Under the pieces are notes generated by a model that searched no databases, had not been told where the DNA came from, and worked only from the letters and a program-made list of their open reading frames with translations. Shown here one piece after another: positions 63,874 to 64,000 of a stretch of 64,000 bases of DNA. The stretch covers positions 803,457 through 867,456 of the forward strand of contig NZ_JAGTIS010000001.1 of NCBI RefSeq assembly GCF_018704125.1. Reading direction: 5' to 3'. The position numbers and the translations under genes are program-made. The DNA is from Metapseudomonas boanensis. Its GTDB lineage: Bacteria > Pseudomonadota > Gammaproteobacteria > Pseudomonadales > Pseudomonadaceae. Numbering within the stretch: position 1 is the first letter of the stretch; every line of letters begins with the position of its first letter.

Positions 63874-64000
63874 TGAACTGGCTTAATGATTTTGGACACC
63901 TCACTCGGGCGCTATGATGGCCCAAATCTGAGGTATGTCGGAATGCGTAAGTCCTACTCGAATGAATTCAAACTCAAGGCTGCCAGCATGGTTCTGGACG
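63874..64000 (+). mobile_element. Left end of an IS3-family insertion sequence (partial)
   Basis: The terminal sequence tgaactggcttaatgatttt begins with TG, as IS3-family ends do, and lies 69 bp before a transposase OrfA start. The element runs off the window. It adjoins a REP-type repeat, a preferred IS target in pseudomonads. The precise end (63874) is estimated from the TG. Confidence 0.75.
63943..64000 (+). CDS. IS3-family transposase OrfA (N-terminal fragment, cut by window edge)
   Basis: MRKSYSNEFKLKAASMVLD is the conserved start of the helix-turn-helix OrfA of IS3-type elements, here beginning at ATG 63943 and cut by the window. OrfA binds the IS ends and is joined with OrfB by frameshifting to give the active transposase. 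Confidence 0.85.
   Translation, partial: MRKSYSNEFKLKAASMVLD

Overview
The window is about 65% GC chromosomal DNA of a Pseudomonas, probably of the P. aeruginosa / P. resinovorans type. The evidence is gene content and order: kdp, glsA, a fadA/fadB-like pair, earP-efp followed by ohr-ohrR, and muxABC-opmB are arranged as I know them from that genus, and the intergenic REP repeats and a tRNA-Ser(GGA) are typical of it. There is no sign of plasmid or phage structural genes.

Layout: (1) 1-5.5 kb, the 3' part of the Kdp potassium system: kdpB (cut by the window edge), kdpC, kdpD and kdpE. (2) 5.6-8.2 kb, glutaminase, a patatin-like phospholipase and a small lipoprotein. (3) 8.2-10.8 kb, the wreck of a four-gene AraC regulator / Baeyer-Villiger monooxygenase / esterase / SDR cluster. 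It carries at least three deletions and three single-base frameshifts. (4) 11-18.5 kb, an RraB-like protein, a class I amidotransferase, a ydcSTUVW-like polyamine ABC transporter with an aldehyde dehydrogenase, and a peroxiredoxin. (5) 18.9-23 kb, the Anbu operon (ATP-grasp, alpha-E, transglutaminase, proteasome-like Anbu) behind a near-perfect sigma-54 promoter. (6) 23.3-34.1 kb, a cytochrome c, a rhodanese, an AEC transporter, a thiolase plus FadB-like beta-oxidation pair, a glutaredoxin, an amidotransferase, CorA, a Gly/His-rich secreted protein and a crotonase. (7) 34.4-42.2 kb, tRNA-Ser(GGA) followed by a low-density accessory stretch of small orphan genes and gene debris: a broken PIN-like gene, a TPR protein, two paralogous zinc ribbons with a broken small gene between them, a divergent CsrA, an M15-type peptidase, a His/Asp-rich lipoprotein and an XRE repressor. 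(8) 42.2-54.5 kb, earP-efp, an exported esterase, ohr-ohrR, an RDD protein, two LysR regulators, a TSUP permease, DUF1127 and DUF3291 proteins, a YcaQ-like glycosylase and a TldD/PmbA pair. (9) 54.6-63.7 kb, the muxABC-opmB tripartite efflux operon. (10) From 63.87 kb, the left end of an IS3-family element that runs off the window.

Two families of palindromic intergenic repeats run through the window. One is the REP type built on TGTAGGAGCGAGCTTGCTCG; the other is a CCCTCTCC...GGAGAGGG type. Several copies lie inside operons whose genes elsewhere usually abut or overlap (kdpB/kdpC, kdpD/kdpE, fadA/fadB, muxB/muxC, and inside the polyamine cluster). A longer block of about 115 bp is shared, in inverted orientation, between the kdpD/kdpE gap and the DNA beside the IS3 element.

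The parts most worth a second look are the sigma-54/NtrC-like control of the Anbu operon, the small-protein accessory stretch beside the tRNA, the decaying monooxygenase cluster and the shared repeat block. Family assignments come from recognised motifs and remembered family features; no database search was run.
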